Virus record (IMG/VR): IMGVR_UViG_3300009126_000002 | Location: 1-64,000 of that record | Source of the DNA: a virus | Length of the DNA stretch: 64,000 nucleotides | Strand: one strand, 5' to 3' | Shown here: positions 43,454 to 52,075 of the stretch, piece after piece | Numbering within the stretch: position 1 is the first letter of the stretch | How the letters are laid out: every line of letters begins with the position of its first letter | Made by a program: the position numbers and the translations under genes | Notes under the pieces: model-generated | Told to the model about the DNA's origin: nothing | The model's database searches: none | What the model saw: the letters and a program-made list of their open reading frames with translations, nothing else

Positions 43454-44303
43454 TTATAGTCAATACAGCCAATGGGCTGTGTGTCCTCATAAATGGAAAT
43501 TAAATTATATAGATGAATTGAGGACATTTAAGGGTAATATACATACGTTGTTTGGTTCTGCTATGCATGATGTATTACAGACTTATTTAACTATAATGTA
43601 TAATGATACAATTAAGAAAGCTGATTCATTACCATTAGCAGATATGTTACTACATCGAATGAAACATTACTACAAAGAAATAGTAAAAGATTTACATGGT
43701 GAGGAAATATCAAGTCAAGAAGAAATGCAAGAATTTTATGTACATGGTATGGCTATAATAGAATGGTTTGTTAAGAAAAGAGGAATGTATTTTAATAAAA
43801 AAGGATATGAGTTAATAGGCATTGAAGTTCCTATTGAATATAAATTACCGAATGATATTGAGTTTGTTGGATATATAGATGTTCTTTTATACGATACTGT
43901 AAGAGATAAGTATAAAATCATAGATATCAAGACTTCCACAATGGGTTGGAATAAGTGGGCTAAAGCAGATAAGACTAAGACAGATCAATTATTATTATAT
44001 AAACAGTTCTATGGTGCTCAACATGATATACCATTGGATAAGATTGAGATAGAGTATTTTATTGTAAAACGTAAACTATATGAGAAAGTAGATTTCCCTC
44101 AACGTAGAGTACAAACTTTTGTACCTGCAAATGGAACACCAAGTCTTAATAAAGTTACACGTAATGTTAAATCTTTTATTGATGAATGTTTTATTGGTGG
44201 AGAATACAACCAATCACATATTTATAGAAAAGAAGCATCAAAGAAAAATTGTAGATTCTGTGAGTTTAATCAAACTGAATATTGTGATGCAGGAGTCAAA
44301 TAA
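43440..44303 (+). CDS. PD-(D/E)XK nuclease of Cas4/RecB type with cysteine cluster
   Basis: The 287-residue product has the RecB-family nuclease set: His43 (AMHDVLQ), Asp147 (FVGYIDVLLYD), Asp162 and Lys164 (IIDIKTST) and the QLLLYK helix at 183. Cys15 (CPHKWK), Cys271 and Cys274 (CRFC), and Cys282 match the four-cysteine iron-sulphur arrangement of Cas4 and AddB-type nucleases. It would degrade or trim DNA ends in recombination or host-DNA breakdown. No cas1/cas2 or CRISPR array lies nearby, so it is a phage recombination nuclease rather than a CRISPR one. Confidence 0.8.
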   Translation: MKRISYSQYSQWAVCPHKWKLNYIDELRTFKGNIHTLFGSAMHDVLQTYLTIMYNDTIKKADSLPLADMLLHRMKHYYKEIVKDLHGEEISSQEEMQEFYVHGMAIIEWFVKKRGMYFNKKGYELIGIEVPIEYKLPNDIEFVGYIDVLLYDTVRDKYKIIDIKTSTMGWNKWAKADKTKTDQLLLYKQFYGAQHDIPLDKIEIEYFIVKRKLYEKVDFPQRRVQTFVPANGTPSLNKVTRNVKSFIDECFIGGEYNQSHIYRKEASKKNCRFCEFNQTEYCDAGVK

Positions 44304-44305
44304 AT

Positions 44306-44761
44306 ATGTACAATAGATATAATGTAGGTTTAAGATTACCATTACATTCTTTTATAGGAGCTGATTGTGAATCAGAAATAATTGCAAAAATAGAAGATTC
44401 TTATACAAAAATACCAGTGAATTGGGAATTACATATGTGGTTTGATGATAATCAAGTAACATACAAAGAAGTATCAGAATTTACAAAGAAACACGAAGAT
44501 AGTTTTAAATACAGAACATTTATAAAAGCAAAAGATGCTTGTCAAAATCCAAATTATTATGTTCAGTTTGAGGTAGAAGATATAAATAATCCTATGATAG
44601 ATAAGTCAAATCAATGTACATCAAATCACAGATTTAAATATAGTATACTATCAGGTGGACAAATAATAAAGGGATTAGATAAGTTTATTGAAATAAGTAA
44701 TTTTATTCTCACAGTAAATGAAAGGACTAGTTATAAACCAAGAAAGAAATATGAACGTTAA
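44306..44761 (+). CDS. Unknown 151-residue protein
   Basis: It starts at ATG 44306, two bases after the nuclease stop. The sequence is mixed alpha/beta with NWELHMWFDDNQVTYKEV and three Cys (DCESEI, DACQN, NQCTSN). The C-terminus is basic. It has no motif that I recognise. It overlaps the SLOG gene by 11 bases, so the two are probably translated together. Confidence 0.45.
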   Translation: MYNRYNVGLRLPLHSFIGADCESEIIAKIEDSYTKIPVNWELHMWFDDNQVTYKEVSEFTKKHEDSFKYRTFIKAKDACQNPNYYVQFEVEDINNPMIDKSNQCTSNHRFKYSILSGGQIIKGLDKFIEISNFILTVNERTSYKPRKKYER

Positions 44762-45158
44762 AATAGCAATTGTTGGATCAAGGGATTATACAAATAAATC
44801 AAAGATTAAAGATTTTATTTATAAATTAAAAGAGGAACATGGAAAATTAATAGAAATAGTTAGTGGTGGAGCAAAATATGGTGCGGATAAGTATGCAAGG
44901 AAATATGCATTGGAATTTAATATGAAATATACAGAGTTTCCACCATATCACGAACCACATAACATATATTGCGTAGAAAATAGATTTAAGTATGATAAAA
45001 AGTATAATGTTAAACATTATTTTATAAGAAATGAGGAAATTGTAAAGTATTCTGATGCAGTTATTGCATTTATTACTGATGGGGAAATGTCTTCAGGAAC
45101 AAATAATACTATAGGTCATGCTAAAAGACATAAGAAAAAATATATACTAATTTCTTAG
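44751..45158 (+). CDS. SLOG (YspA/cpYpsA-type) nucleotide-ligand-binding protein
   Basis: I take ATG 44751, giving 135 residues beginning MNVKIAIVGSRDYTN, because the upstream ATG at 44718 would add 11 residues that overlap the previous gene. IAIVGSRDY, IVSGGAKYGADKYA and MSSGTNNTIGHAKRH are the three standard motifs of the SLOG Rossmann fold in the DUF2493/YspA group. These proteins are thought to bind nucleotide-derived ligands and occur in phages and in defence systems. The role here is unknown; it may sense a host signal or handle modified nucleotides. Confidence 0.7.
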   Translation: MNVKIAIVGSRDYTNKSKIKDFIYKLKEEHGKLIEIVSGGAKYGADKYARKYALEFNMKYTEFPPYHEPHNIYCVENRFKYDKKYNVKHYFIRNEEIVKYSDAVIAFITDGEMSSGTNNTIGHAKRHKKKYILIS

Positions 45159-45163
45159 TATAT
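45142..45163. repeat. 9-bp inverted repeat over SLOG stop codon
   Basis: ATATACTAA (45142-45150) and TTAGTATAT (45155-45163) form a perfect stem with loop TTTC, including the TAG stop. It is weak (A-T rich), and no T run follows. It may be a weak terminator or a processing site before the ribbon-helix-helix gene. Confidence 0.35.
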
Positions 45164-45166
45164 TCA

Positions 45167-45177
45167 TATTTATATAT
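45167..45177 (+). promoter_or_regulatory. Candidate promoter motif TATTTATATAT
   Basis: CATATTTATATATATAC lies in the 42-base gap before the ribbon-helix-helix gene at 45201, after a 9-bp hairpin. It is the only such motif near the glycan island and may drive it. Confidence 0.35.
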
Positions 45178-45200
45178 ATACATGAATGGAGTTACTACAT

Positions 45201-45392
45201 ATGGAAAGTAAATTAACGTCGGTTAAAGTTCTTACCGATTTATATAAAAAATTCAAAACTAAGAGCATAGAGGATGAGTTTACACTTCAAAAATTGGTAA
45301 ATCGCTCAATGGACTTATATTGTCATGATATGAGTTTTGAAAAAGTTATCAATGAATATTCAAACTTAATACAAAGCGGCAGTAGATACTAA
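45201..45392 (+). CDS. Ribbon-helix-helix-like regulator
   Basis: The 63-residue product starts at ATG 45201, 9 bases after GGAG; the in-frame ATG at 45186 precedes that ribosome site. LTSVKVLTDLYKKFKTK gives the strand and first helix, and DEFTLQKLVNRSMDLY the second helix of an Arc/CopG-type dimeric DNA-binding fold. Phages often encode such small proteins as transcription or packaging regulators. Likely late promoter TATTTATATAT at 45167 precedes it. It overlaps the first glycosyltransferase gene by one base, so it may lead the glycan operon. Confidence 0.6.
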   Translation: MESKLTSVKVLTDLYKKFKTKSIEDEFTLQKLVNRSMDLYCHDMSFEKVINEYSNLIQSGSRY

Positions 45393-46780
45393 TGCCAAAG
45401 AAGAAAATCCTCTTACTGTCAGATGACCTACGAATGTCTAGCGGGGTTGGAACAATGTCAAGAGAATTTGTCATGGGAACTATACATCATTACGATTGGG
45501 TACAGTTAGGTGGTGCTATAAAACATCCTGAAGAGGGCAAAGTTGTAGACATGAATGAATCTGTTAGAGAAGAAACAGGTGTTGAAGATGCTAATCTTAA
45601 AATATTTCCTATCAATGGGTATGGTAATGAAGAGTTAATAAGACAATTAATGTTTCACGAACGACCCGATGCCATTTTGCATTATACCGATCCAAGATTT
45701 TGGCAGTGGTTATATCAAATGGAACATGAAATTAGACAAAATATACCTATTTTTTATTATAATATATGGGATGATTTACCTTATCCATTTTATAATGAAA
45801 ACTATTATGAATCTTGTGATTTGATTATGAACATATCTAGACAGACAGATAATATTGTTAGGAATGTTTGTAGGAATAAACCAAGAACTGATTGGGATTG
45901 TACTTATGTTCCTCATGGTATAAATGAGAAATGGTTTCATCCTATAGATAAAAGTCATGAAGACTATTCAAATTTACAAAAGTTTAGAAATCATATTTTT
46001 AATAATAAAGATTATAAATTTGTAGTTTTTTGGAACAACAGAAATATTCGTAGAAAATTGCCTGGTGATGTTGTTATGGCATTCAAGACATTATGTGAAA
46101 TGGTAGGTGAAGAAAATCATAAACATTGTGCATTAATTATGCACACATCACCTATAGATGATAATGGTACAGATTTACCTAAACTTATAGATCATTTATT
46201 ACCTGCCAGTATAGGAGATAATATATATTTTTCACATGATAAGTTAGATAATAAACAAATGAATTTTATGGTTAATGTAGCAGATGTAACAATTAATATA
46301 GCATCTAATGAGGGATTTGGATTAGGTACTTGCGAATCATTGATGGCAGGAACACCAATTGTTGTGAATGTTACAGGTGGATTACAAGATCAATGTGGGT
46401 TTAAAAAGGAAGATGGTTCGTATCTTACTGTAGACGATTATACAGATGAATTTCAATCAAATCATACAGGTCGTTATAAAGATCATGGTGAATGGGTAAA
46501 ACCTATATGGCCCGCTTGTCGTTCACTACAAGGTTCACCACCTACACCATATATTTTTGATGATAGACCAAAATTTGAAGAAGCAGGAGAAGCTTTGAAA
46601 TATTGGTATGATATGACACCTGAGAAGAGAAAAGAATGTGGTTTAAAAGGTATGGAATATGTTAAACGTGAGGATATTGGTATGACGGCTGAACATATGA
46701 GTAACAGATTTATAAAAGATATGGATACTGCATTTGATAAATGGGAACGACGTAAACGATACGCCATGTATAAGGTATAG
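45392..46780 (+). CDS. GT-B glycosyltransferase (family 4-like)
   Basis: The 462-residue product starts KKILLLSDDLRMSSGVGTM, the N-terminal Rossmann fold of GT-B enzymes, with a loop that holds the acceptor. Near residue 310, ASNEGFGLGTCESLMAGTP is the E-x7-E donor-sugar motif of family 4. The enzyme would move a sugar from a nucleotide donor onto a growing glycan or protein. It is the first gene of the island and starts in the last base of the RHH gene. Next comes a second GT-B gene only 8 bases away. Confidence 0.85.
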   Translation: MPKKKILLLSDDLRMSSGVGTMSREFVMGTIHHYDWVQLGGAIKHPEEGKVVDMNESVREETGVEDANLKIFPINGYGNEELIRQLMFHERPDAILHYTDPRFWQWLYQMEHEIRQNIPIFYYNIWDDLPYPFYNENYYESCDLIMNISRQTDNIVRNVCRNKPRTDWDCTYVPHGINEKWFHPIDKSHEDYSNLQKFRNHIFNNKDYKFVVFWNNRNIRRKLPGDVVMAFKTLCEMVGEENHKHCALIMHTSPIDDNGTDLPKLIDHLLPASIGDNIYFSHDKLDNKQMNFMVNVADVTINIASNEGFGLGTCESLMAGTPIVVNVTGGLQDQCGFKKEDGSYLTVDDYTDEFQSNHTGRYKDHGEWVKPIWPACRSLQGSPPTPYIFDDRPKFEEAGEALKYWYDMTPEKRKECGLKGMEYVKREDIGMTAEHMSNRFIKDMDTAFDKWERRKRYAMYKV

Positions 46781-46788
46781 GAGTTAGA

Positions 46789-48144
46789 ATGACAAAACCT
46801 TTTATTTTATTTCAAGCACCAGTAGCAACAAGAAGTGGTTATGGTGCACATAGTAGAGATTTAGTTTTAGAGTTATTAAAAACTGATAAGTATGATATTA
46901 AAATAGCATCACTTCGTTGGGGAAATACACCAATGAATGCGTTAAATTCAAAGAATCCAGATGATAAGTTAATACTTGAGAATTTATTAGATACTCCTGA
47001 ATTACCTAGACAACCAGATTTAGGTATTCAAGTAACAGTTCCAAATGAATTTAATCCCATTGGTAAAAAGAATCTTGGAATTACTGCAGGTCTTGAATCA
47101 ACTGCTATACCAAAACATTGGATAGATGGTTTTGATAGAATGGATTTAAATATTGTACCTTCTCAATTTGTAAAAAAAGTTTGTGAGTCAACGGAATATG
47201 AAGAAAATAGAGATGGAGAAACTACTCGTAAAGGTATAAAAATTCAGAAGCCAGTAGAAGTTTTATTTGAGGGTTACGATGAAAATGTTTATGGCAAAAC
47301 CAATAAGTTCAGTCCAGAAATAGTAAAAGAGTTTAATAATATAAGAGAAAATTTTTGTTTTTTGTTTGTAGGGCATTGGTTACAAGGAAATATGGGTGAA
47401 GATAGAAAAGATGTTGGTATGTTAATTAAGACATTCTTAGAAACTTTTAAAAATAAAGGTAAAAAGAAGAGACCAGCACTAATTGTAAAAACAGGTGGTG
47501 CTACATTTTCAGTAATAGATAGAGAAGAAGTTCTTGATAAGATTAGGTCAATTAAAAAATCAGTTGATGCTAAGATAATGCCTAATATTTATTTTATACA
47601 TGGAGATTTTGATGATGATGAGATGAATCAACTGTATAACCACCCTAAAGTAAAAGCACATATTACTTTTACACACGGTGAAGGATTTGGTCGTCCACTA
47701 CTTGAGGCATCATTAAGTGGTAAACCTATTATATTTCCTAATTGGAGCGGTCATGTAGATTTCTTACCACCAAGTTTAAAGACGGCATTAAAGGGTAGTG
47801 TAATACAAACACCAAAAAGAGCATTTCCAAAGGAAATGTTTGTTGATGGTATGGGTTGGTATGGAATTGATTATAATAATGCAACTAATGTTATGAGAGA
47901 TGTGTTTTTAAACTATAAAAAATATACACCAATATTTAATCAGTTAGCTAAGTCAAATAAAGCTAAGTTTACAAGAACTATAATGGGAAAGAAATTGGTA
48001 GAGATAGTTGATAGTATGGTTGGTGAAATTCCACAAGAAGTTAGTTTGAAGTTACCAAAATTGAAAAAGATTAGTGGTGGACAGACAGGTGCTATTAAAC
48101 CACCACCACAAAGTATAAAATTACCTAAATTAAGGAAGATGTAA
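46789..48144 (+). CDS. GT-B glycosyltransferase (family 4-like)
   Basis: The 451-residue product begins FILFQAPVATRSGYGAHSRD. Later comes CFLFVGHWLQGNMGEDRKD for the linker to the C-domain, and FTHGEGFGRPLLEASLSGKP for the E-x7-E donor site. The last 50 residues form a basic Pro/Lys tail (KLPKLKKI repeated as KLPKLRKM), possibly for binding a membrane or a partner. It follows a related GT-B gene, suggesting that the two act in sequence on one glycan. Its substrate cannot be told from sequence. Confidence 0.85.
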   Translation: MTKPFILFQAPVATRSGYGAHSRDLVLELLKTDKYDIKIASLRWGNTPMNALNSKNPDDKLILENLLDTPELPRQPDLGIQVTVPNEFNPIGKKNLGITAGLESTAIPKHWIDGFDRMDLNIVPSQFVKKVCESTEYEENRDGETTRKGIKIQKPVEVLFEGYDENVYGKTNKFSPEIVKEFNNIRENFCFLFVGHWLQGNMGEDRKDVGMLIKTFLETFKNKGKKKRPALIVKTGGATFSVIDREEVLDKIRSIKKSVDAKIMPNIYFIHGDFDDDEMNQLYNHPKVKAHITFTHGEGFGRPLLEASLSGKPIIFPNWSGHVDFLPPSLKTALKGSVIQTPKRAFPKEMFVDGMGWYGIDYNNATNVMRDVFLNYKKYTPIFNQLAKSNKAKFTRTIMGKKLVEIVDSMVGEIPQEVSLKLPKLKKISGGQTGAIKPPPQSIKLPKLRKM

Positions 48145-48638
48145 TGGAAAGAGTAATAGTATGTTCTGTATGTAAAGATATGGATTCATGTTTTGAAGAG
48201 ATACAAGATAATTTTAGTAGTTTTATGTGTTTTAATTGTGGTTTTATGAGTGATACGAGATATAGAGCAGGTAGTGTTGAGTTATTGGATAATTTAAACA
48301 AGAGTCCACAATTGATACAAGATTTGCAGTATCATGATGAACAAAAAGATATAGTTTGGTTTCCTTGTGTTATTAATATGGGAGAATTAGGAGTAATTTA
48401 TCCCGATGAAGACCTACAAGAGAAAGCTGCGTTTAGAGCTAAAGAAAAGAAAAGTTATGTTTGGAAATATGCTAAAGTTGTGGATGTTCCTGAAGATGAA
48501 CGTGAGAAGTATAATAATTATGATAAGAGACTTGATGTAGAAAATGCACAAGTCTATGATAAACATGAATTTTTAAACGCTTGTCAAGATATGGGTATAA
48601 TTAAGGATTTGAAAGATGGCATTTCTACCCCGACATAG
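48144..48638 (+). CDS. Zinc-ribbon protein, unknown
   Basis: The 164-residue product has CSVC at 7-10 and CFNC near residue 29, a treble-clef or ribbon-type zinc site. The rest is acidic with YHDEQKDIVWFPCVINMGELG and two Trp-containing strands. A similar protein occurs in marine T4-like phages, from what I remember, but without a known role. It overlaps the preceding glycosyltransferase by one base and the next gene by 23. Confidence 0.5.
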   Translation: MERVIVCSVCKDMDSCFEEIQDNFSSFMCFNCGFMSDTRYRAGSVELLDNLNKSPQLIQDLQYHDEQKDIVWFPCVINMGELGVIYPDEDLQEKAAFRAKEKKSYVWKYAKVVDVPEDEREKYNNYDKRLDVENAQVYDKHEFLNACQDMGIIKDLKDGISTPT

Positions 48639-49104
48639 ATCAAGAATACTGAATAGAGTTCCCGTTTCAAAAAGTACATTAAGAAATGGAACTATAATTG
48701 AGTTTCGTTATCAGAAAAAAGATGGTACAGGTGGTTTATATATGGCTATTGTTTTGAGTGTGTGGCCACCCGCAGGTGGTATTACACAAAAAAAGGTTCA
48801 CGCATTATCTTTAGATGAGGTTTCAGATAATAGATTAATGAGATTTGTTAAACAAATTGGAAGACCATCTTTGGATGAAGATGTTAGAACAAAAACTGAA
48901 CAAGAAATAAGTAAGTTTATTTTACCAAAAGGTCGTTCAGCACCAAAAAGATTTTATAAAATAAAGTTAGATAAGATACCAGGCATGACAGCAGGAGCAT
49001 ATAGAACATTTCACTTAAAAAATATGAGTCAAATAAGACTTATAGATTATGATTTTGAAAACGTTGTACCTGAAAGGTTTATGGGTCAAATAAGTGAAGA
49101 TTAG
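48616..49104 (+). CDS. Unknown 162-residue basic protein
   Basis: It starts at ATG 48616 within the previous gene; GGATTTGAAAG provides a weak ribosome site. The sequence opens with a basic segment (MAFLPRHRSRILNRVPVSK), followed by a small beta-barrel-like region (TIIEFRYQKKDG) and a C-terminal half with YRTFHLKNMSQIRLIDYDFE. The last phrase is recognisable from other phage proteins, but I cannot attach a function. It overlaps the next gene by 11 bases. Confidence 0.45.
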   Translation: MAFLPRHRSRILNRVPVSKSTLRNGTIIEFRYQKKDGTGGLYMAIVLSVWPPAGGITQKKVHALSLDEVSDNRLMRFVKQIGRPSLDEDVRTKTEQEISKFILPKGRSAPKRFYKIKLDKIPGMTAGAYRTFHLKNMSQIRLIDYDFENVVPERFMGQISED

Positions 49105-49741
49105 TTATGCAATTACAGTTTGTAATGAATTACAAGAGCTCAAAAAGTTAGTTACTTTTTTATTGGATCATAAGAGAAAAGATGATGAGATAGTTATAAC
49201 TTATGATTCCAATAATGGTAATGAAGAAGTAGAGGATTATCTTAGATATAATCATATTAATGCAGGTCCTTGTGAACCTGGCTATGATATTCAATTTGTT
49301 TGGGAAGGTTTTGAGTTTAAAGGAAACTTTTCAGATTTAAAAAATCATACGAAATCAATGTGTAGTGGAGATTATATATTTCATTTAGACGCAGATGAAT
49401 ATCCACATGAAATATTAATGGAACAATTACCAAGTATAATAGAAATGAATGATGTAGATTTAATATGGGTGCCAAGAGTAAATACAGTAACAGGTATTAA
49501 TGATGAATGGATACAAAAGTGGGGTTGGAGAGTTAGTGAAAAAGGTTGGGTAAATTATCCTGATTACCAAGCAAGAGTTTTTATAAATAAAGAGGATATT
49601 AAATGGAAAGGAAAAGTACATGAGGTTATAGGTGGATGTAAAACATATGCACATTTACCACCACATGAAGAGTTATCATTATATCATCCTAAAACAATAG
49701 AGAAACAGATAAAACAGAATGAACTTTACCAAAGTTTATGA
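49094..49741 (+). CDS. GT-A glycosyltransferase (family 2-like)
   Basis: The 215-residue product starts at GTG 49094. ISYAITVCNELQELKKLVTF is the GT2 opening, and YIFHLDADEYPHEILM carries the D-x-D-type metal/donor site near residue 97. The length is short for the family, so it is a bare catalytic domain with WVPRVNTVTGI and HEVIGG in the acceptor half. It belongs to the island's sugar-transfer set. It overlaps the next gene by 23 bases. Confidence 0.8.
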   Translation: MKISYAITVCNELQELKKLVTFLLDHKRKDDEIVITYDSNNGNEEVEDYLRYNHINAGPCEPGYDIQFVWEGFEFKGNFSDLKNHTKSMCSGDYIFHLDADEYPHEILMEQLPSIIEMNDVDLIWVPRVNTVTGINDEWIQKWGWRVSEKGWVNYPDYQARVFINKEDIKWKGKVHEVIGGCKTYAHLPPHEELSLYHPKTIEKQIKQNELYQSL

Positions 49742-51269
49742 ATTTGAATCTTTAATCGGAGATACTTATGGTGTTTTCAAATATGAAGATTTAGATTTTA
49801 ATAGTTACAAACAAGTCAAACATAAAGATAGTCGTTGGGGAGAAGAAAATCACAATAGAACTATCTATCAGACAGATGAATACTTTGTCAAAGTATGGGA
49901 TGAAGATTATATCAGAGCAAACACATTACAAAGTGCATTCGCAAGTGGTTTTTATGACAGTACAATTGTACCAAATTTTGTTGGTATAATATATGATGAA
50001 AATGATATTTGTAGAGGTTATATAACTAAAGAATCTACACCATCAGAAGAACATTTTGAAGAACTTTTCAAAAGAATAAAATTAAAAACTATAAATACTA
50101 ATTACTTTACTTACGATTTTTGTAAAAACCACACATATGAATTTGAAGGAAAGCCAACTCTAATAGATTTAGAAGGAATATATCATATAGACGAGTACAC
50201 TAATCTAAATAAACATCACTACGAAACTTATCTTTCAGCTGGAAATTTTATAGAGGATAATACTTATAAAACATTTATTGAAAACTTATTGATTACAGTA
50301 CCAATCAACTTAGAATATTTTCTGAATATGGAGTTACAACATGGTAGTGGTGGTAAAGAGATTATACATAATGACAAACAAATCAAAACTGTAAGAGAAG
50401 CTTTAGAATATTTTTCGAATAAGAATAATGTAAAAGAAACTGAAAAGAAAGTTAATAAAGAAAATCATCAATATTGGAATGGTATGTGGGCTGAATTTAG
50501 AAATGATGTTCAAGGTCATCACGAAAGAGGTTGGGTGAATATGACTAAAGAATATTATGATTCTTTAGAACCAATGACTGATGAAGAAATAAAGATAACT
50601 TTGATTGATGATCCTGTTAATTTTGATGGTGGATGGATAAAACATAGTTATCATAGAGCAGTTGCTATGATTGGTAGATTAATTAATGGTAAAAAATATA
50701 TTCCATTTCATATGCTGAAGCATAAGATTTATGAAACAAAGACAGGTAATAAAAATTGTATAGATACGGTAGATTATATAAATTATATTGAAATGATGGA
50801 TGTAATGGGATTTCCAAGAGAAGAGTATGCAATTTGTAATAGTGCTATCTTAGCAGTTATGGGTGTTGATGCAAGAAAAAATAAGAATGGTGATTTAGAT
50901 TTAGTCTTCAGTAGTAAGTTAAGAAAACAAATTGAAGATGAGAATATAGAGTTACCAAAAGAGATACATCCATTTGGTAAAGATAGTGATAAGTTTAGAT
51001 TCTTTGGTTGTAAGGATGATGATGATTTGGTATATAACTATAGTGTAAACATTAATGGATATAATTTCGCAGAACCAAGATTCTATTTTAGTAGAATGCA
51101 TATGTTAAAACCATCAGCACATAGAAGTTTAGAAGAGAATAGAAAGATAAAAGAAGAAGGTAAAAAAGGTGTTGAAAAATTTATTGAAATGGAAAGTTAC
51201 AAAGGTTATCCGTTTAATGAAATAACTGAAGAACAATGGGGATTTGATTTGATAAAGGATGTTGGATAA
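49719..51269 (+). CDS. Kinase-like and nucleotidyltransferase-like fusion protein
   Basis: This 516-residue protein seems to have two parts. Residues 1-165 look like a small-molecule or LPS-type kinase fold: YFVKVWDEDYIRAN resembles the ATP-binding Lys strand, VPNFVGIIYDENDICRGYIT the hinge, and KPTLIDLEGIYHI the metal-binding Asp. Residues 360-400 resemble a nucleotidyltransferase: YAICNSAILAVMGVDARKN, followed by GDLDLVF as the D-x-D. Between them, HQYWNGMWAEFRND and WIKHSYHRAVAMIGRLINGK are conserved-looking but unplaced. Such a fusion could phosphorylate and then activate a sugar for the island. The function is inferred. Confidence 0.55.
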   Translation: MNFTKVYEFESLIGDTYGVFKYEDLDFNSYKQVKHKDSRWGEENHNRTIYQTDEYFVKVWDEDYIRANTLQSAFASGFYDSTIVPNFVGIIYDENDICRGYITKESTPSEEHFEELFKRIKLKTINTNYFTYDFCKNHTYEFEGKPTLIDLEGIYHIDEYTNLNKHHYETYLSAGNFIEDNTYKTFIENLLITVPINLEYFLNMELQHGSGGKEIIHNDKQIKTVREALEYFSNKNNVKETEKKVNKENHQYWNGMWAEFRNDVQGHHERGWVNMTKEYYDSLEPMTDEEIKITLIDDPVNFDGGWIKHSYHRAVAMIGRLINGKKYIPFHMLKHKIYETKTGNKNCIDTVDYINYIEMMDVMGFPREEYAICNSAILAVMGVDARKNKNGDLDLVFSSKLRKQIEDENIELPKEIHPFGKDSDKFRFFGCKDDDDLVYNYSVNINGYNFAEPRFYFSRMHMLKPSAHRSLEENRKIKEEGKKGVEKFIEMESYKGYPFNEITEEQWGFDLIKDVG

Positions 51270-52075
51270 TGTTATATATACTTACAGTACATTTCAATGA
51301 TAAGTGGATAGATATTCAGAAAAGACAATTAGAAAGATTTATATCAGAACCATATAAAGTTTATACAAGATTGGGTGATGGAGTAAAACAAGGTACTACT
51401 ACAGTAAATTATGAAAAGAATAAACATAAGTTCGACGGTGCTATACCAGGAGCAGGACACGTGTCTGAATCATTTGGTAAAATTATAGATTATATAACAA
51501 AGAATGAAGAAATAAAATCAACTGATAAGATACTATTGTTGGATTCAGATGCTTTTCCAATAGTATCCATATCAGATTTTATGAATGAGAAGTTAAAAGA
51601 GTATCCATTTATAGCAGTACAAGAACCAATGCACGAGTGGGATAGAAACCCATTGTATATAGTACCACACTATTGCTTTATGATGTTTAAAGCTAAACAT
51701 ATTTTAGAGGATAACTTAACTGATCGTCTTAGAGAAATTATTGTAGATAAAAATAGTAATTGGTGGTATGGAATTGTACAATGGTTAACAGAACGTGGAT
51801 ATGATTACTACCCATTAACAAGAAGTAATAAAGAAGATTTACATGAATTATATTATGGAATTTATAATGATATGGTTTATCATCATTGGGCAGGCTCAAG
51901 GAATATGATTACAAGGCCAGATAGAATGAGAGCTCAACATTCGGGAGAGGATGTTGAAGATATAGCAAAAGAAAACCACGAAGTGTCAAATCAAGTTTTT
52001 GAGAGAGTATCAAGTGAAACAGATATAGATAATATGATGGCATATTTGAAAGGTGAGTATGAAGAGAATAACTAA
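51269..52075 (+). CDS. GT-A-type glycosyltransferase-like protein
   Basis: The 268-residue product begins MLYILTVHFNDKWIDIQ, and KILLLDSDAFPIVSIS near residue 92 is the D-x-D site of GT-A enzymes. HYCFMMFKAKHIL and YHHWAGSRNM resemble the acceptor-side and C-terminal His motifs. The terminal acidic tail is short. It overlaps by 1 base upstream and 17 downstream. Donor and acceptor are unknown. Confidence 0.7.
   Translation: MLYILTVHFNDKWIDIQKRQLERFISEPYKVYTRLGDGVKQGTTTVNYEKNKHKFDGAIPGAGHVSESFGKIIDYITKNEEIKSTDKILLLDSDAFPIVSISDFMNEKLKEYPFIAVQEPMHEWDRNPLYIVPHYCFMMFKAKHILEDNLTDRLREIIVDKNSNWWYGIVQWLTERGYDYYPLTRSNKEDLHELYYGIYNDMVYHHWAGSRNMITRPDRMRAQHSGEDVEDIAKENHEVSNQVFERVSSETDIDNMMAYLKGEYEENN

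Noticed and set aside
43440-44303. CRISPR-associated Cas4
   Set aside because: The domain and cysteines match, but there is no array or other cas gene, and such nucleases are common phage recombination enzymes.
44119-44316. Small + strand ORFs at 44119-44316 and 62780-63055
   Set aside because: Both are alternative frames within the nuclease and epimerase genes, with no ribosome sites and unlikely composition (many Leu, Met and Ile from AT-rich codons).
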